Below are positions 8,655 through 17,844 of a DNA stretch of 42,052 nt, in pieces; position 1 is the first letter of the stretch, and each line of letters begins with the position of its first letter. The DNA is taken from assembly GCA_903925685.1 (NCBI GenBank), contig CAIYGI010000213.1, forward strand, positions 1 to 42,052, read 5' to 3'. This DNA comes from an uncultured bacterium (GTDB taxonomy: Bacteria; Verrucomicrobiota; Kiritimatiellia; CAIKKV01; CAIYGI01). A program made the position numbers and the translations under genes. The notes below the pieces were generated by a model, which was given only the letters and a program-made list of their open reading frames with translations, made no database searches and had not been told where the DNA came from.

Positions 8655-9365
8655 TCAGACGGAAGGGGTTAATCTGGTTTTGATAATCCGGGCGGGTACG
8701 CCGCCGACAATGCTGAATGGCGGCACATCCCGGGTCACCACCGCACCGGCCGCCACGATGGAGCCCTGACCGATGGTGACGCCCGCCAGAATGCTGCAAC
8801 TGGCTCCCAGCCAACAATCGTCGCCGATGACGATGCAGGATCGTGTCACTCCCTGTGCTTTGATCGGGATATCGGTACGTCCAAAATTGTGGTTCTCCGC
8901 CAGCAGGTTGACACGCGGTCCCATCATGACGCGGTTGCCGATTTCGATGAAGCCGGAACAGCCTATGAATGAATAGGGCCCGATATTGGAATTATCGCCC
9001 ATTTTCAGGCCCTCGCCGGGCGGTCCGAGCAGGACATTGCTCGGTCGGATGGATGCAAAACGTCCCACGGTACAGCGGTCGCCGAAGACCACGCCGCGCA
9101 GGCTCAGCCCAACGATCTCGCATCCTTCCTCCAGATTCAACGCCCGGCCGGCACGTATGTGGCGCGGGTGATAGATGCGGACATGACGGTCGCACAACAT
9201 GTAACCGCGAGCCTGCGCGAAGCGGAATTTCCAGACTAGGCCACGGGTCAGGCGCATGGAAATCAATCGGGCGAAATCCAGCAGATCCCGCCCGCTCCAG
9301 GCATTCAAACTGTCCGGGGGGAGACGTTTCAAGCGGCTCAAAAAAACGCGTATTCTATCAAGCAT
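8655..9365 (-). CDS. Hexapeptide-repeat acyltransferase (WcaF/maltose acetyltransferase-like)
   Basis: A 236-aa protein. An N-terminal helical part precedes left-handed beta-helix repeats from about residue 75 (VVFGDRCTVGRF, KMGDNSNIGPYSFIG, VMMGPRVNLLAENHNFG, CIVIGDDCWLGASCSILAGVTIGQGSIVAAGAVVTRDVPP). The catalytic His is in AENHNFG. It probably O-acetylates a sugar of the polysaccharide using acetyl-CoA. It lies 2 bp downstream of the GT2 gene and 35 bp upstream of the next GT4, inside the operon. Confidence 0.88.
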   Translation of the reverse strand: MLDRIRVFLSRLKRLPPDSLNAWSGRDLLDFARLISMRLTRGLVWKFRFAQARGYMLCDRHVRIYHPRHIRAGRALNLEEGCEIVGLSLRGVVFGDRCTVGRFASIRPSNVLLGPPGEGLKMGDNSNIGPYSFIGCSGFIEIGNRVMMGPRVNLLAENHNFGRTDIPIKAQGVTRSCIVIGDDCWLGASCSILAGVTIGQGSIVAAGAVVTRDVPPFSIVGGVPARIIKTRLTPSV

Positions 9366-9367
9366 GG

Positions 9368-10309
9368 TCAGGACTCCCGTGCGGTCGAAGGAAGAGCGTG
9401 CAAGGCCAGTTTGCTGGCGGCCCGCGCATAGGTGAAGCGGAAACCGGCGCGCGTGGGCGGAATGTGACGATAGCGGGGCATTTCATCCAACGCGAAATCA
9501 TAACTTAGGGAAACGGTGCGGTAGCAACCGCTGATCAACCGCTCGATGCAACGTAGAGCGCGATACGGAATGCGCAACACGCGGGGCATGGCGCGATGGA
9601 TTTTCTGTATCGATTCGACCTCCTCTGCCATGGCGGCGGCCTGCGTCAAACTCAGGTTGCCGCCGTCCACCACAAATAGCGCCAAAGTGAAGGGAATGTG
9701 CCGTATCCTTTTTCCGGCGGACAACAAATTGAGCATCAGATCCATGTCGGCGGCGTATCGGTAGCGGTTGTTCAGGCGCAGCATTCCGTCAGACCAGAGT
9801 CGGCGCCGGAAAAAAGTGGCACAGGATGCGGCATAGAGAAAACTGTTTTTAAGGTAACTCCGGCGCAGGGGGATTTCACGACGTGATGCCAGCGGGGTCC
9901 CATCCGGTGCAACTATAACGATATCGCCGAACACCACTTCCACACCTGGATCGTCCGCGAAGGTCTGCGCCACCCGTGCCAGTGCGCCTGGAAGATACTG
10001 CTCGTCGCAGTTCAACCAGGAGAGGACATCCCCGCGCGCCTGCGCCCATCCCCTGCTGATGGCATCGTACATGCCTCGGTCCGGCGCGCTCGTCCAGCGG
10101 AAGGAAGGCTCGTGCGGCTTCTCACGGGCGTGCATTGGGGCGTCGCCCTCCGCCTGCCACTGGCTCAGCCAGGCCACCGTACCGTCGGTGGATGCGCCGT
10201 CCATGACGATGTGTTCGACATCCACTCCCAATTGACCGCGAACAGAGCCAATGCAAGAGCGTAGATGCCGAAAGCTGTTATACGCGGGCGTAACAACGGA
10301 AAACTTCAT
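9368..10309 (-). CDS. GT2 family glycosyltransferase
   Basis: A 313-aa GT-A enzyme: FSVVTPAYNS at the N-terminus, HIVMDGASTDGT for the nucleotide-binding loop, LSWLNCDEQYLPGAL as the DxD-like region (here N-C-D-E), and a C-terminal amphipathic part. It resembles WcaA-type enzymes of colanic acid-like clusters. It is followed after 2 bp by an acyltransferase gene. Donor and acceptor unknown. Confidence 0.88.
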   Translation of the reverse strand: MKFSVVTPAYNSFRHLRSCIGSVRGQLGVDVEHIVMDGASTDGTVAWLSQWQAEGDAPMHAREKPHEPSFRWTSAPDRGMYDAISRGWAQARGDVLSWLNCDEQYLPGALARVAQTFADDPGVEVVFGDIVIVAPDGTPLASRREIPLRRSYLKNSFLYAASCATFFRRRLWSDGMLRLNNRYRYAADMDLMLNLLSAGKRIRHIPFTLALFVVDGGNLSLTQAAAMAEEVESIQKIHRAMPRVLRIPYRALRCIERLISGCYRTVSLSYDFALDEMPRYRHIPPTRAGFRFTYARAASKLALHALPSTARES

Positions 10310-10342
10310 GTGCTTAAGGTGGTTTTTGCAAGGCAGTTTCGA

Positions 10343-11854
10343 CTACAGGCTTTCCATCTGTACATTGTAAACGTCAACCCTTTTTTCCTCAGGCTCAGCT
10401 ATGGATTTCTTGCCTCTGTTCTCTGCATCCGACGAGCGTAGAATCACTTCTAAAATGGAAGCCAGAACCAAGATGTGGCAAAGGTAGATTACGCCGCCAA
10501 TCACCGCGAAAAAGAAAATGCAGTACCCGGTAAAAAGGCTGTAGAACACGACATATGAAGTCTGCCAATGTTCGCCCGGTGCGATCCGGCGCAGAGCCCG
10601 GCCGTAGCGCACGATACCGCCCAGCATGAATATCACCCCCGCCGCAAAACCCGCCACGCCCAGATCCAGCACCAGCCAGAGCGGCCCGTTATGATAGTTG
10701 TGTACGGCGGCGAAGTATATGTACTGCGTCCCGCGGTCGGAGGCCAGAACCGCGGCGGCGTTGGCCTCGCTGGCGTTGAAGGCCATGCCCCGGCCAACCC
10801 ACAGATAATCCGGCACCATGGCGAGCAACTGCCGCCATAACTCGATACGCCATTGCGAGGTGACGGCGGCGGAGGCGCCTGCCTCATAGGTTATCCCGAT
10901 GCCAGGCAGCCAGGCGAACGGACGCTGGAAAGTAAGCGGCAATTTTCCGACAAAACAATAAAGCGCGGCCGTGAGCAGCACCAGGACCGCCGTGAATTTT
11001 AAAAACTGCGAAAAACGCGCCGTACGCTGCCTGACCGCCATGTAGACGAGCACGGTCAAACCCAGCAGCACCACCACCGTGCGATGTCCCGACAAGCCCA
11101 GCATGATAAAGGAAAGCGCGGCAGTCAAAACGACCATCGGCGTGATCCTGGAATGGCGATCGTACAGGAACAGCCCAGCCACTCCGATCCAGATGGCCGG
11201 GTATTGCATGAAGGTCCACCTTGTGACCTCGGATGCCTGCCACTGTTGATCGGTCTGGTCGCCGATCTCGATGAAAGCCCTGATCCACGTCATTTCCGGA
11301 ATATATCGCACGATCAGCAGGGCCGCGGCGGGCAGAAACGAGACGATGAAGAACCACTGCAAGGTCCGTTTTAAATGAATATGCGAGACCGACGCATGGG
11401 TTGAGTAAATGTAAAACAACAGCGCGGCAATCAAGCTCACGTATTGCATGCCGCCCCAGATATTACTCTCCAGCAGTTTAAGCCCCCAGCCGCGCCAGGT
11501 AGCCGTGAAAACGACGATCAGAAGCAATATGCCGCAGGCCTTGCGCGTTACGGATGGCTGGGCGGAATGACGGCTGGAGATGCTCAGCTTGATAAGTGTT
11601 AGGAAGACGAAACCCAGCATGAGCAGGAGATGCAGGTTCGCTCCGCCGTGCAGACCAAGGGTGATCCCGCTGCCCAGCGTGACGATGGCCGCCATCCAGA
11701 AAAGGTCGGGACGTACCAGCACGGGCGCCAGGAAGAACAGCATCAGGCTCGCGCCAGCCATCATGAAGTCACCGCGCACAATGCTGCTTAGCACCAAAAG
11801 GATGATCCCCGCCGCAAAGATCCATCCAAGGAGTTTCTGATTTATGGCTGGCAT
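10343..11854 (-). CDS. O-antigen ligase/polymerase-like membrane protein (Wzy/WaaL type)
   Basis: A 503-aa protein with about twelve hydrophobic segments and a large extracytoplasmic loop containing WVGRGMAFN and YFAAVHNYHNGPLW. The H-N-x-H-N-x2-L context in that late loop is characteristic of the Wzy_C/O-antigen ligase superfamily. With the Wzx-like flippase upstream this implies Wzx/Wzy-type assembly of the polysaccharide. Its start lies 1 bp beyond the stop of the upstream acyltransferase. Confidence 0.82.
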   Translation of the reverse strand: MPAINQKLLGWIFAAGIILLVLSSIVRGDFMMAGASLMLFFLAPVLVRPDLFWMAAIVTLGSGITLGLHGGANLHLLLMLGFVFLTLIKLSISSRHSAQPSVTRKACGILLLIVVFTATWRGWGLKLLESNIWGGMQYVSLIAALLFYIYSTHASVSHIHLKRTLQWFFIVSFLPAAALLIVRYIPEMTWIRAFIEIGDQTDQQWQASEVTRWTFMQYPAIWIGVAGLFLYDRHSRITPMVVLTAALSFIMLGLSGHRTVVVLLGLTVLVYMAVRQRTARFSQFLKFTAVLVLLTAALYCFVGKLPLTFQRPFAWLPGIGITYEAGASAAVTSQWRIELWRQLLAMVPDYLWVGRGMAFNASEANAAAVLASDRGTQYIYFAAVHNYHNGPLWLVLDLGVAGFAAGVIFMLGGIVRYGRALRRIAPGEHWQTSYVVFYSLFTGYCIFFFAVIGGVIYLCHILVLASILEVILRSSDAENRGKKSIAEPEEKRVDVYNVQMESL

Positions 11855-11855
11855 T

Positions 11856-12509
11856 CTAAGGAACCATCTTTAGTTGGACGGCAGGGTTTCCGCCCCAAAT
11901 TTCATTTGCCGGAATATCCTTTGTTACCACCGATCCCGCCGCGATAATCGCCCTTGTTCCAATGGTAACGCCCTTCAATATCGTTGCGTTGGTTCCCACA
12001 AACACATCCTCTCCGATCGCCACCGGGGCTGTTCGAACATCCTGACGGTCCAGCAATCCATCCCGCCTGGTTTCCGCATTCAATGAATGATAGTTATGGT
12101 CAAAAATTTTGACATTACTGCCAAGTTTGACGTGATCGCCAATTATGATCGAACTGCGGGAGGAAAGAATCGTGCCAGACATGCCTACATGGTTTCCAAT
12201 CCGTATTTTTCCTCCCATCAAAGTGTCCAAAACGCAGGGATTGGTGATTCCCGACGGATTTGAGCGAAAGCGGGACACCATCATTACGTTGTCGCCGATC
12301 TCAATGGAATGGTTGCGGCGGGTGAAAATATGAAGCCGCCCTTTCACGCGCAAGTTATGCCCGACGCGGTGGATTCCATGAGCTCTAAGTTGAATTCTGG
12401 CCAGACACGACCAGATGGCCGCCGACCACCGATCCGCGAGCAGATCGCGGGCGATCCACAAATGATTTGGCCAGTCGAATTTCAACCAAATGTTCTTTAA
12501 TGGTTCCAT
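11856..12509 (-). CDS. Hexapeptide-repeat acyltransferase
   Basis: A 217-aa left-handed beta-helix acyltransferase: SIEIGDNVMMVSR, KIRIGNHVGMSGTILSS, SIIIGDHVKLGSNVKIFDHNYHS (catalytic-type His), VAIGEDVFVGTNATILKGVTIGTRAIIAAGSVVTKDIP. The start is taken at 12509 because AAGGCGG lies about 6 nt upstream and it follows the stop of the previous gene (12520); the frame has an earlier ATG at 12530 that would overlap that gene. It and the following GT4 gene are AT-richer than the rest of the locus. Confidence 0.86.
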   Translation of the reverse strand: MEPLKNIWLKFDWPNHLWIARDLLADRWSAAIWSCLARIQLRAHGIHRVGHNLRVKGRLHIFTRRNHSIEIGDNVMMVSRFRSNPSGITNPCVLDTLMGGKIRIGNHVGMSGTILSSRSSIIIGDHVKLGSNVKIFDHNYHSLNAETRRDGLLDRQDVRTAPVAIGEDVFVGTNATILKGVTIGTRAIIAAGSVVTKDIPANEIWGGNPAVQLKMVP

Positions 12510-12519
12510 TGTTTCCGCC

Positions 12520-13710
12520 TTAGCGTCCATGTGGGACGCTCGTGAAACGCGTCCAATACTCTTCGGTGTAACAATCGAGCAATTGTTTCCAGATCGTTTG
12601 CCGGCTCAAGTCGTGGCGGATGCCTTCCACGCAACCGCGCCTTCGTGCGGACTGTTCCCAAGGACGATCTGTCAGCGTTTTTCTCAAGTTTTCCGCCAAT
12701 GACGGAATATTTCCGGTTTCTGACAGCGATCCCCAGTGATAGCTTCCGATTAATTCCCGTGGTCCTGAATTATCATAACAAACCGGCCAAAGGCCCATCG
12801 CCAGCGCTTCTTTCAATGCGGTTGGACCGGTGTCCATATAGCTCGGAAGCAGAAAAACCGGGCTCTCCTGAAACAGACTGACGATTTCTCCAGAGCTTAA
12901 TACGCCGCACATTCGAACGCGATTTTCGACCTTGAGTTCCTGCGCCAATTGTTTGATCTCTTGCTCGTACTTTGCCGCGCCGCAGCCCACGCAAGACAAA
13001 TTCCAATCATTGGGCGCGCCCGAGGCGAATGCGCGGACAGCATCTTTGACGCCTTTTCTGTCCGCCAACTCGCCGAGGAAGACGATTTGGTTCTTGTTTA
13101 TTTGCCCCGGACCAGTTTGTAAAAAATCATCCCGTAAAGGCTGCGAGATCACGCCGACCTTGCCGGAGGCGTATTTCTTGATCTCACGCGCCGAATATTC
13201 ACTTTCAGCCAGCAAGCGGGTCGCTTTTCCCAAGGTTATTCTTTCGTTCAAGACACTGAACCATAATGGCAATGACTTCGGTAAGTGCGGATAATAATCG
13301 GAAAGTATTCCTTGAATTTCGACTATACTGCGATCAGAAGTAAGGCTTAACGCTGCAGAGCCAAACCCCGCTTCAGTGCCCCATCCATGCACCCAGTCCG
13401 GCCTGATCTCTTCGTATAGACGACGGAATCCGGGCAGCCAACTACGGTAAAGTGAATAGGCTGCGCCCCGCATGCAAGGGAAAACGTGGAAATGCGCATG
13501 CCGATGTTCGATCTCGATCGATTCGGTTATGTATTTTGACGGGCATGCGACATGCAATTCCACGCCGTCCGGAGGCGGAAAATGCGCCACAATCCAGGAC
13601 CAGTCCGAGGTCGCCCCCAGATCGCGTCCCGCGCCTGAGGCTTTCTGTTCCAGGCTTTTTGGAACGCCGCAAAGCCACAGCAAGCGAAGAGATGATGTGC
13701 GGTCAGGCAT
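12520..13710 (-). CDS. GT4 family glycosyltransferase
   Basis: About 396 aa starting MPDRTSSLRLLWLCGVP. The GT-B C-terminal half shows QIVFLGELADRKGVKDAV, then VRMCGVLSSGEIVSLFQES and SYMDTGPTALKEALAMG (donor-binding region with E-x-L). The N-terminal half is less conserved, as usual for the acceptor domain. The open frame reaches 13791, but the extra 27 residues lie in the degraded 3' region of the upstream FkbM gene and lack protein character, so the ATG at 13710 is preferred. Confidence 0.84.
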   Translation of the reverse strand: MPDRTSSLRLLWLCGVPKSLEQKASGAGRDLGATSDWSWIVAHFPPPDGVELHVACPSKYITESIEIEHRHAHFHVFPCMRGAAYSLYRSWLPGFRRLYEEIRPDWVHGWGTEAGFGSAALSLTSDRSIVEIQGILSDYYPHLPKSLPLWFSVLNERITLGKATRLLAESEYSAREIKKYASGKVGVISQPLRDDFLQTGPGQINKNQIVFLGELADRKGVKDAVRAFASGAPNDWNLSCVGCGAAKYEQEIKQLAQELKVENRVRMCGVLSSGEIVSLFQESPVFLLPSYMDTGPTALKEALAMGLWPVCYDNSGPRELIGSYHWGSLSETGNIPSLAENLRKTLTDRPWEQSARRRGCVEGIRHDLSRQTIWKQLLDCYTEEYWTRFTSVPHGR

Positions 13711-13801
13711 GGCTGGTCTCGCTTTGACGTTTACATTCGTCCCCAATATTAACTGCCATTGCCGTCTCCAGGTGCATGCCGCGCGTTGCAATCAAACGGG
13801 C

Positions 13802-14132
13802 TTATGTGTTTCGCCGCGCGACGAGGTTGACATAGTCGCAGTGTTCCCGCTCGGTTTCTTCAAGTACGATATCAGCCAGGCGCGCGATGAAGGCCGGTTC
13901 CGATGCATTGTCGGGAATATTGTATTCACGGTTCTGGCCCAACGCGAGAGTGGCGCGCCCCGACATCGAGAAATACATCCCCTGGCCGCAGAACGGATCG
14001 AAGATATTTCAGGGTCGCGCGTTCGTACCGGTGCAAGCGCCAGTGCAGGCAGGTCTTGATCGGGAAGTTGGCCGGATAGCGGAATCCCAGCAGGCCCGAC
14101 TGGCAACAGCGCCGTATGAACTGGCGTATCAT
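13802..14132 (-). pseudogene. FkbM family methyltransferase, internally deleted and frameshifted
   Basis: An ATG at 14132-14130 overlaps the TGA of the upstream glycosyltransferase (ATGA) and starts a frame with MIRQFIRRCCQSGLL, then ERATLKYLRSVLRPGDVFLDVGA. This is the beginning of an FkbM methyltransferase and ends at the first residues of the SAM-binding motif (DVGAN normally). The frame then stops at about 13926. A different frame directly after carries LGQNREYNIPDN and REHCDYVNLVA and ends at 13802; this reads like a genuine C-terminal fragment. The middle, including most of the SAM fold, is missing. The gene is probably inactive; an assembly error is the alternative. Confidence 0.65.
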
Positions 14133-15334
14133 GGGGTTCTTGACCTTTCGGCAGGCTGATTGAACAACAGTCTTTCGATGCGGCTGACCACCGCGCTTGC
14201 GGCAATGCGCTCCCGCCAGATCCCGGCGATTGCGGCTGGCGCGCGCAGTCCCTGCCGCCAGGCGTCGAGTTCCGCCAGCAACGTTTCGGCCAGTGCTTGG
14301 ATGGTGTTTTCCGACAGCCGGCCCGAATCCCCGCCATCCGAAAAATAGTCCAGAGATGGCAACAACGGCGAACGCGGCCCCACTACGGTGCATCCGCACA
14401 GCAGCGCCTCACCTGACACGATATGGAAACTCTCGTAGCGCGAGGTGCAAAGCGAAATTGTCGCCGCGCACAGGGCCTGTTGCAGTTCGGGATGCGACAG
14501 ACGTTCCGCGCCGGCGACCCGCCCGGCGCCAAGTGGGTATTGCGCGCGGATACGCTCCACGCAATGGTTCGCGTCCCTGCCGGCAATCAAAAACCGTGCC
14601 GTTTGATGGCGGGCCAGAACCGCGGCGGCCACCGCCACGAGCACCTCGGGCCGCTTCTGGGCGGCATCGTCCCAGCGGCCGACCGCCACCACCGTCGGTT
14701 CTTTGGCCCGTCCGTCGTAGCGCATGATTTCGTCGACGGGGTGCGGAACGAAGTGTACCTGCGCCGCGACATCCGCGCGGTTGAACCGGCAAGTGTAGTC
14801 ATGTACCCGTTGAGCGGCGATGGGTGAAACCACGCCCACCGCATCCGCCCAAGCCATATGCCGCAGGCGCGCCGCATGCCGCCGCCGCGCCAGAGTCTGG
14901 AAGATGAGGCGTGCTCCCGCGCGCATCGCGCCCAACGCCCGTCCGTGTTTTCCGAACTCGGCCGCGAAGATGGCCGATATATATTCCCTCGGCGCGCCGA
15001 TGGGACTGAACCAGCCGTACGAATCCAGGTTGACGAACAGGCGGGCGCCGCCGAGTTTGATCGCGCGGGCGACCGGCGTGTAGCGGGGATCGGCCCAGGA
15101 ATACAAAATCACCGCATCGGCGCGCTGTGCCCGCCAGAACGCGGGATCGCTCAGCCGCGCAAAAGGCACGCGCAAGACATCCGCCTGATCCCCTGGATGC
15201 GCCGGTTCCGGCATGACCACCCGCGCGCGAGCCCCCAGCGCCTGCAGCGCCCGGCAGCACAGGCCTGAATCGCGGCTGAAAAAACCTTCTTCCGTGCCTG
15301 GAAAGGAACGGGGTGTGCATGCGATCCAGTTCAT
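14129..15334 (-). CDS. Glycosyltransferase (GT4-like, GT-B fold)
   Basis: A 401-aa protein beginning MNWIACTPRSFPGTEEGFFSRD. The middle shows ADAVGVVSPIAAQRVHDY and VHFVPHPVDEIMRYDG, followed by VVAVGRWDDAAQKRPEVLV, the usual start of the GT4 C-terminal Rossmann domain. Late in the protein SRYESFHIVSGEALLCGC matches the E-x7-E donor motif. Its stop codon is shared with the start of the FkbM remnant (ATGA), so the two were a coupled pair. Function in repeat-unit assembly is inferred from context. Confidence 0.83.
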   Translation of the reverse strand: MNWIACTPRSFPGTEEGFFSRDSGLCCRALQALGARARVVMPEPAHPGDQADVLRVPFARLSDPAFWRAQRADAVILYSWADPRYTPVARAIKLGGARLFVNLDSYGWFSPIGAPREYISAIFAAEFGKHGRALGAMRAGARLIFQTLARRRHAARLRHMAWADAVGVVSPIAAQRVHDYTCRFNRADVAAQVHFVPHPVDEIMRYDGRAKEPTVVAVGRWDDAAQKRPEVLVAVAAAVLARHQTARFLIAGRDANHCVERIRAQYPLGAGRVAGAERLSHPELQQALCAATISLCTSRYESFHIVSGEALLCGCTVVGPRSPLLPSLDYFSDGGDSGRLSENTIQALAETLLAELDAWRQGLRAPAAIAGIWRERIAASAVVSRIERLLFNQPAERSRTP

Positions 15335-15450
15335 GACGTCCTATGAGTCCATGGGCGGGCGCCCAGTGCGAGTATTTAGCGCCCCCTAAAAACGTCATCG
15401 CTTTCGCTTGTCTTGAAAGCTGCAAGCGGTGGGGACGTGAACATATTCAT

Positions 15451-16953
15451 TCAGGGAAGGTGTTTATGAGTATAGTGGTGGAGGTGATGATGGAGTTGCA
15501 GGTGCCAGCAGGCCCAAAGGCCGTAGATCCCGCCGCCGGCGGCGAGGCGCAGCGCGGTCGCGGCGAGCGGCGCCAAGTTCCATGTGGAGGACACGATGGA
15601 TTCAAGTAGTGTTGCACTCATCCAGCACGACAAGCCTGCGATCAACGCCGGCGCTACGGCCCGCAGCATGGCATTTTGAGCCGGAAGTGCGCTCCGCAAT
15701 ACGATGGACAGCGTTGTCATGGCGGTCAGCAGGGAAACGATTGCGTAGGCCATGGCCAGCCGGTGGGCGCCGCCCATTGCGCCCCACACCACGGCGGAGG
15801 CAATGATCAGCGCGGCGATTGAGGCGCAACGAATCCAGGTTTGCATCTGACCGAACGCCGTGGCGATGACGATGGCGGCGTTCGATAGAGGCAACGCCAC
15901 CGTAAGCAGCGCCAGCCAGGCTAGCAACGGAGCCGTATCGCTCCACTGATGACCGAGAATGACGGCGATCGCCAAATCCGGCGCCAGCGCCAGAACCAAC
16001 GCCATGCCGGTCATGGCCGTTGTCAACCAGCGCAGAAAAAGCGTGGCCGCGCGTGCGCTGCGTTGCGCATCGTGCTGGAGCCGGGACAGCGCCGAAAAGG
16101 AAATCGCGCTGAGCGGGCCCTCGATCAGGCCCACCGGCAACATGCCGATCGAGAGTCCGCGTGTGTACAATCCCACATCGCGCGGCCCAGTAACGCGCGC
16201 CAGAACAATGGCGTCCAAACTGCGCGCCAAAGAACCCAGCAGACTGGCGCCTGTCAGAGAAACTCCCGACCGCACCAATGCCCATGCCGCCCCAGGGCGC
16301 CATGTTAGCGTGGGACGCCAGGCGCATAGCACCCAGGTCCCGGCGACGTTCGCGATTCTCGCCGAAAGTATCTGGACTAGAACGGCGCGGTAGCCCCAAC
16401 CAGCACAGGCGGCCCAGATGCCCAGAATCACGGAAAGCGTGGTGGAAGTCGTGTCGAGTATGGCTAGCTGCGTGAAGCGCATCTGGCGGCGAAGCAGCCC
16501 GTAGTGCTCGACGCAAAGACTGGCCGCGGCGAGCCCCGCGGTCAATGCAAAGGTGATTTCCGTGATCGCCGGGGCATGGTAGAAGCGCGCCAGCCACGGC
16601 GCGGCAACGCATGCCGCGGCGGCTATGATTGCCCCGAGCACTGCGTTGATCCAAAAAAAGGCGTTAACCTGATCGTGATCGAGACGCGGCGCCTGTATGC
16701 AAATGGTCGTGAGGCTTAAATCCCGTAGCGTCTCCAAAAACCCCAGTGGCGCAGCCACCATGGCCACCAAACCAAAATCGAAAGGCATGACACGACGTGC
16801 AACGACAATCGTACCCATCAGCGAGATGGCCTGTCGTACTCCCTGCGCAACCACCGTGGAGGAGAGTCCCAGAAAAGTAGCGCGCCGTAGTTCGCCGCTC
16901 TTAAAAACGGGATCGAACATCGACTCCGGTTGTGTCGGAGCAACTGTATTCAT
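15451..16953 (-). CDS. Polysaccharide flippase of the Wzx/MOP type
   Basis: A 500-aa protein with about 12-14 hydrophobic segments. The N-terminal GELRRATFLGLSSTVVAQGVRQ leads into the first helix, and GPRDVGLYTRGLSIGMLP is typical of lipopolysaccharide-type O-unit flippases (polysaccharide_synt family). The start at 16953 is chosen because its ATG overlaps the TGA of the upstream fucosyltransferase (ATGA); the longer frame to 17013 is not supported. The C-terminus is His-rich (LQLHHHLHHYTHKH). It would move undecaprenyl-linked units to the periplasmic face for the Wzy-like protein. Confidence 0.85.
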   Translation of the reverse strand: MNTVAPTQPESMFDPVFKSGELRRATFLGLSSTVVAQGVRQAISLMGTIVVARRVMPFDFGLVAMVAAPLGFLETLRDLSLTTICIQAPRLDHDQVNAFFWINAVLGAIIAAAACVAAPWLARFYHAPAITEITFALTAGLAAASLCVEHYGLLRRQMRFTQLAILDTTSTTLSVILGIWAACAGWGYRAVLVQILSARIANVAGTWVLCAWRPTLTWRPGAAWALVRSGVSLTGASLLGSLARSLDAIVLARVTGPRDVGLYTRGLSIGMLPVGLIEGPLSAISFSALSRLQHDAQRSARAATLFLRWLTTAMTGMALVLALAPDLAIAVILGHQWSDTAPLLAWLALLTVALPLSNAAIVIATAFGQMQTWIRCASIAALIIASAVVWGAMGGAHRLAMAYAIVSLLTAMTTLSIVLRSALPAQNAMLRAVAPALIAGLSCWMSATLLESIVSSTWNLAPLAATALRLAAGGGIYGLWACWHLQLHHHLHHYTHKHLP

Positions 16954-17834
16954 CGCAAAATTTGCCAGCCTGGCGGCGTCAGCTCCGCCGGCGTGGCCAT
17001 GCTGCCCATCCACTGTTTTGGCATGATAACCAGCTTGCCGGGATCAAGGCTCAGCCATGCCCCCCACCAGGAAAACGAACTGTTGGCGATGATATGATGC
17101 CGGCAGGCGGCAAGCAGGCGCAAATCCTCGTGGGCATGGGCCTCGTCATTGCCCGAAATGAAGGATGACGGATACTGTGCGGGCAGATTGGCTTGCGCCC
17201 AGGCCGGGTCGTCCGAAAAAACGAAAAAATGTGCCTGCGGCACGGCGCTCGCAACATGTGCCATGGCGGTGCGGTAATAGTCCAGCCCCAGCACGATCCC
17301 GCCGCCTTCTATATTCAAATAGTCGCCCCGGCGGATATGCACGGCGACAGCCTGGGGGCCAGCCTCGATTTGCGCCAGCCTGACGGCATTTTCTCCCAAT
17401 GGCGGAACTTTGAATCGCAGGTTGGCGCGCAATTCCGTCGCCACGGAGTCCACATAACTCCGGCATTGCCAGAATCCATGGAAGAGTGCGCGCATTGCGA
17501 TCGGAGGCGCGGCAAAAAGCGGATCCGCCTGGTAGGCGCTTCGTTCCGCAATCAAATTAATCCCAAGCAGTCGACGCAGTATGCGCTTGAGCAGGCGGCG
17601 CCGTTGAGGCTGTCCGCAGACTCTGCACACCAACCAGGACGCTTGCGATGCGGGTTGTGGAATCGCAAAGCAATCAAGCAGGAAAGGGCGCGGATGCCGG
17701 CCGCTTTCGTGATGTCCAAGCGCAACGCATTCCACCGGTTGCCGCCAGAGCCTGGCGGCATACAGGCTGGCGGCGTATTGGAACAACTGATTGCCCAGCC
17801 CCGCGTGAATGGAGAACGAATAGCGCGTTTTCAG
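16950..17834 (-). CDS. GT11 family (alpha-1,2-fucosyltransferase-like), probable CTG start
   Basis: Motifs of GT11 are clear: GLGNQLFQYAAS at the N-terminus, HIRRGDYL for GDP-fucose binding, HFFVFSDDPAWA and ANSSFSWWGAWL. No ATG or GTG precedes the essential GLGNQ motif in this frame; the first accepted start would be the TTG at 17786, which would delete it. A CTG at 17834-17832 (then K-T-R-Y-S-F-S-I-H-A-G-L-G-N-Q) preserves the first beta strand and has GAGAGG 6 nt upstream. It is therefore given as the start. The upstream DUF268 gene ends 10 nt earlier. Likely adds fucose or a related sugar to the repeat unit. Confidence 0.82.
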   Translation of the reverse strand: MKTRYSFSIHAGLGNQLFQYAASLYAARLWRQPVECVALGHHESGRHPRPFLLDCFAIPQPASQASWLVCRVCGQPQRRRLLKRILRRLLGINLIAERSAYQADPLFAAPPIAMRALFHGFWQCRSYVDSVATELRANLRFKVPPLGENAVRLAQIEAGPQAVAVHIRRGDYLNIEGGGIVLGLDYYRTAMAHVASAVPQAHFFVFSDDPAWAQANLPAQYPSSFISGNDEAHAHEDLRLLAACRHHIIANSSFSWWGAWLSLDPGKLVIMPKQWMGSMATPAELTPPGWQILR

Positions 17835-17844
17835 GCGGCGCCTC

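Noticed and set aside
13792-14337. 181-codon frame across the FkbM remnant
   Set aside because: Its N-terminal half is out of frame with the recognised glycosyltransferase and methyltransferase sequences and lacks protein character.
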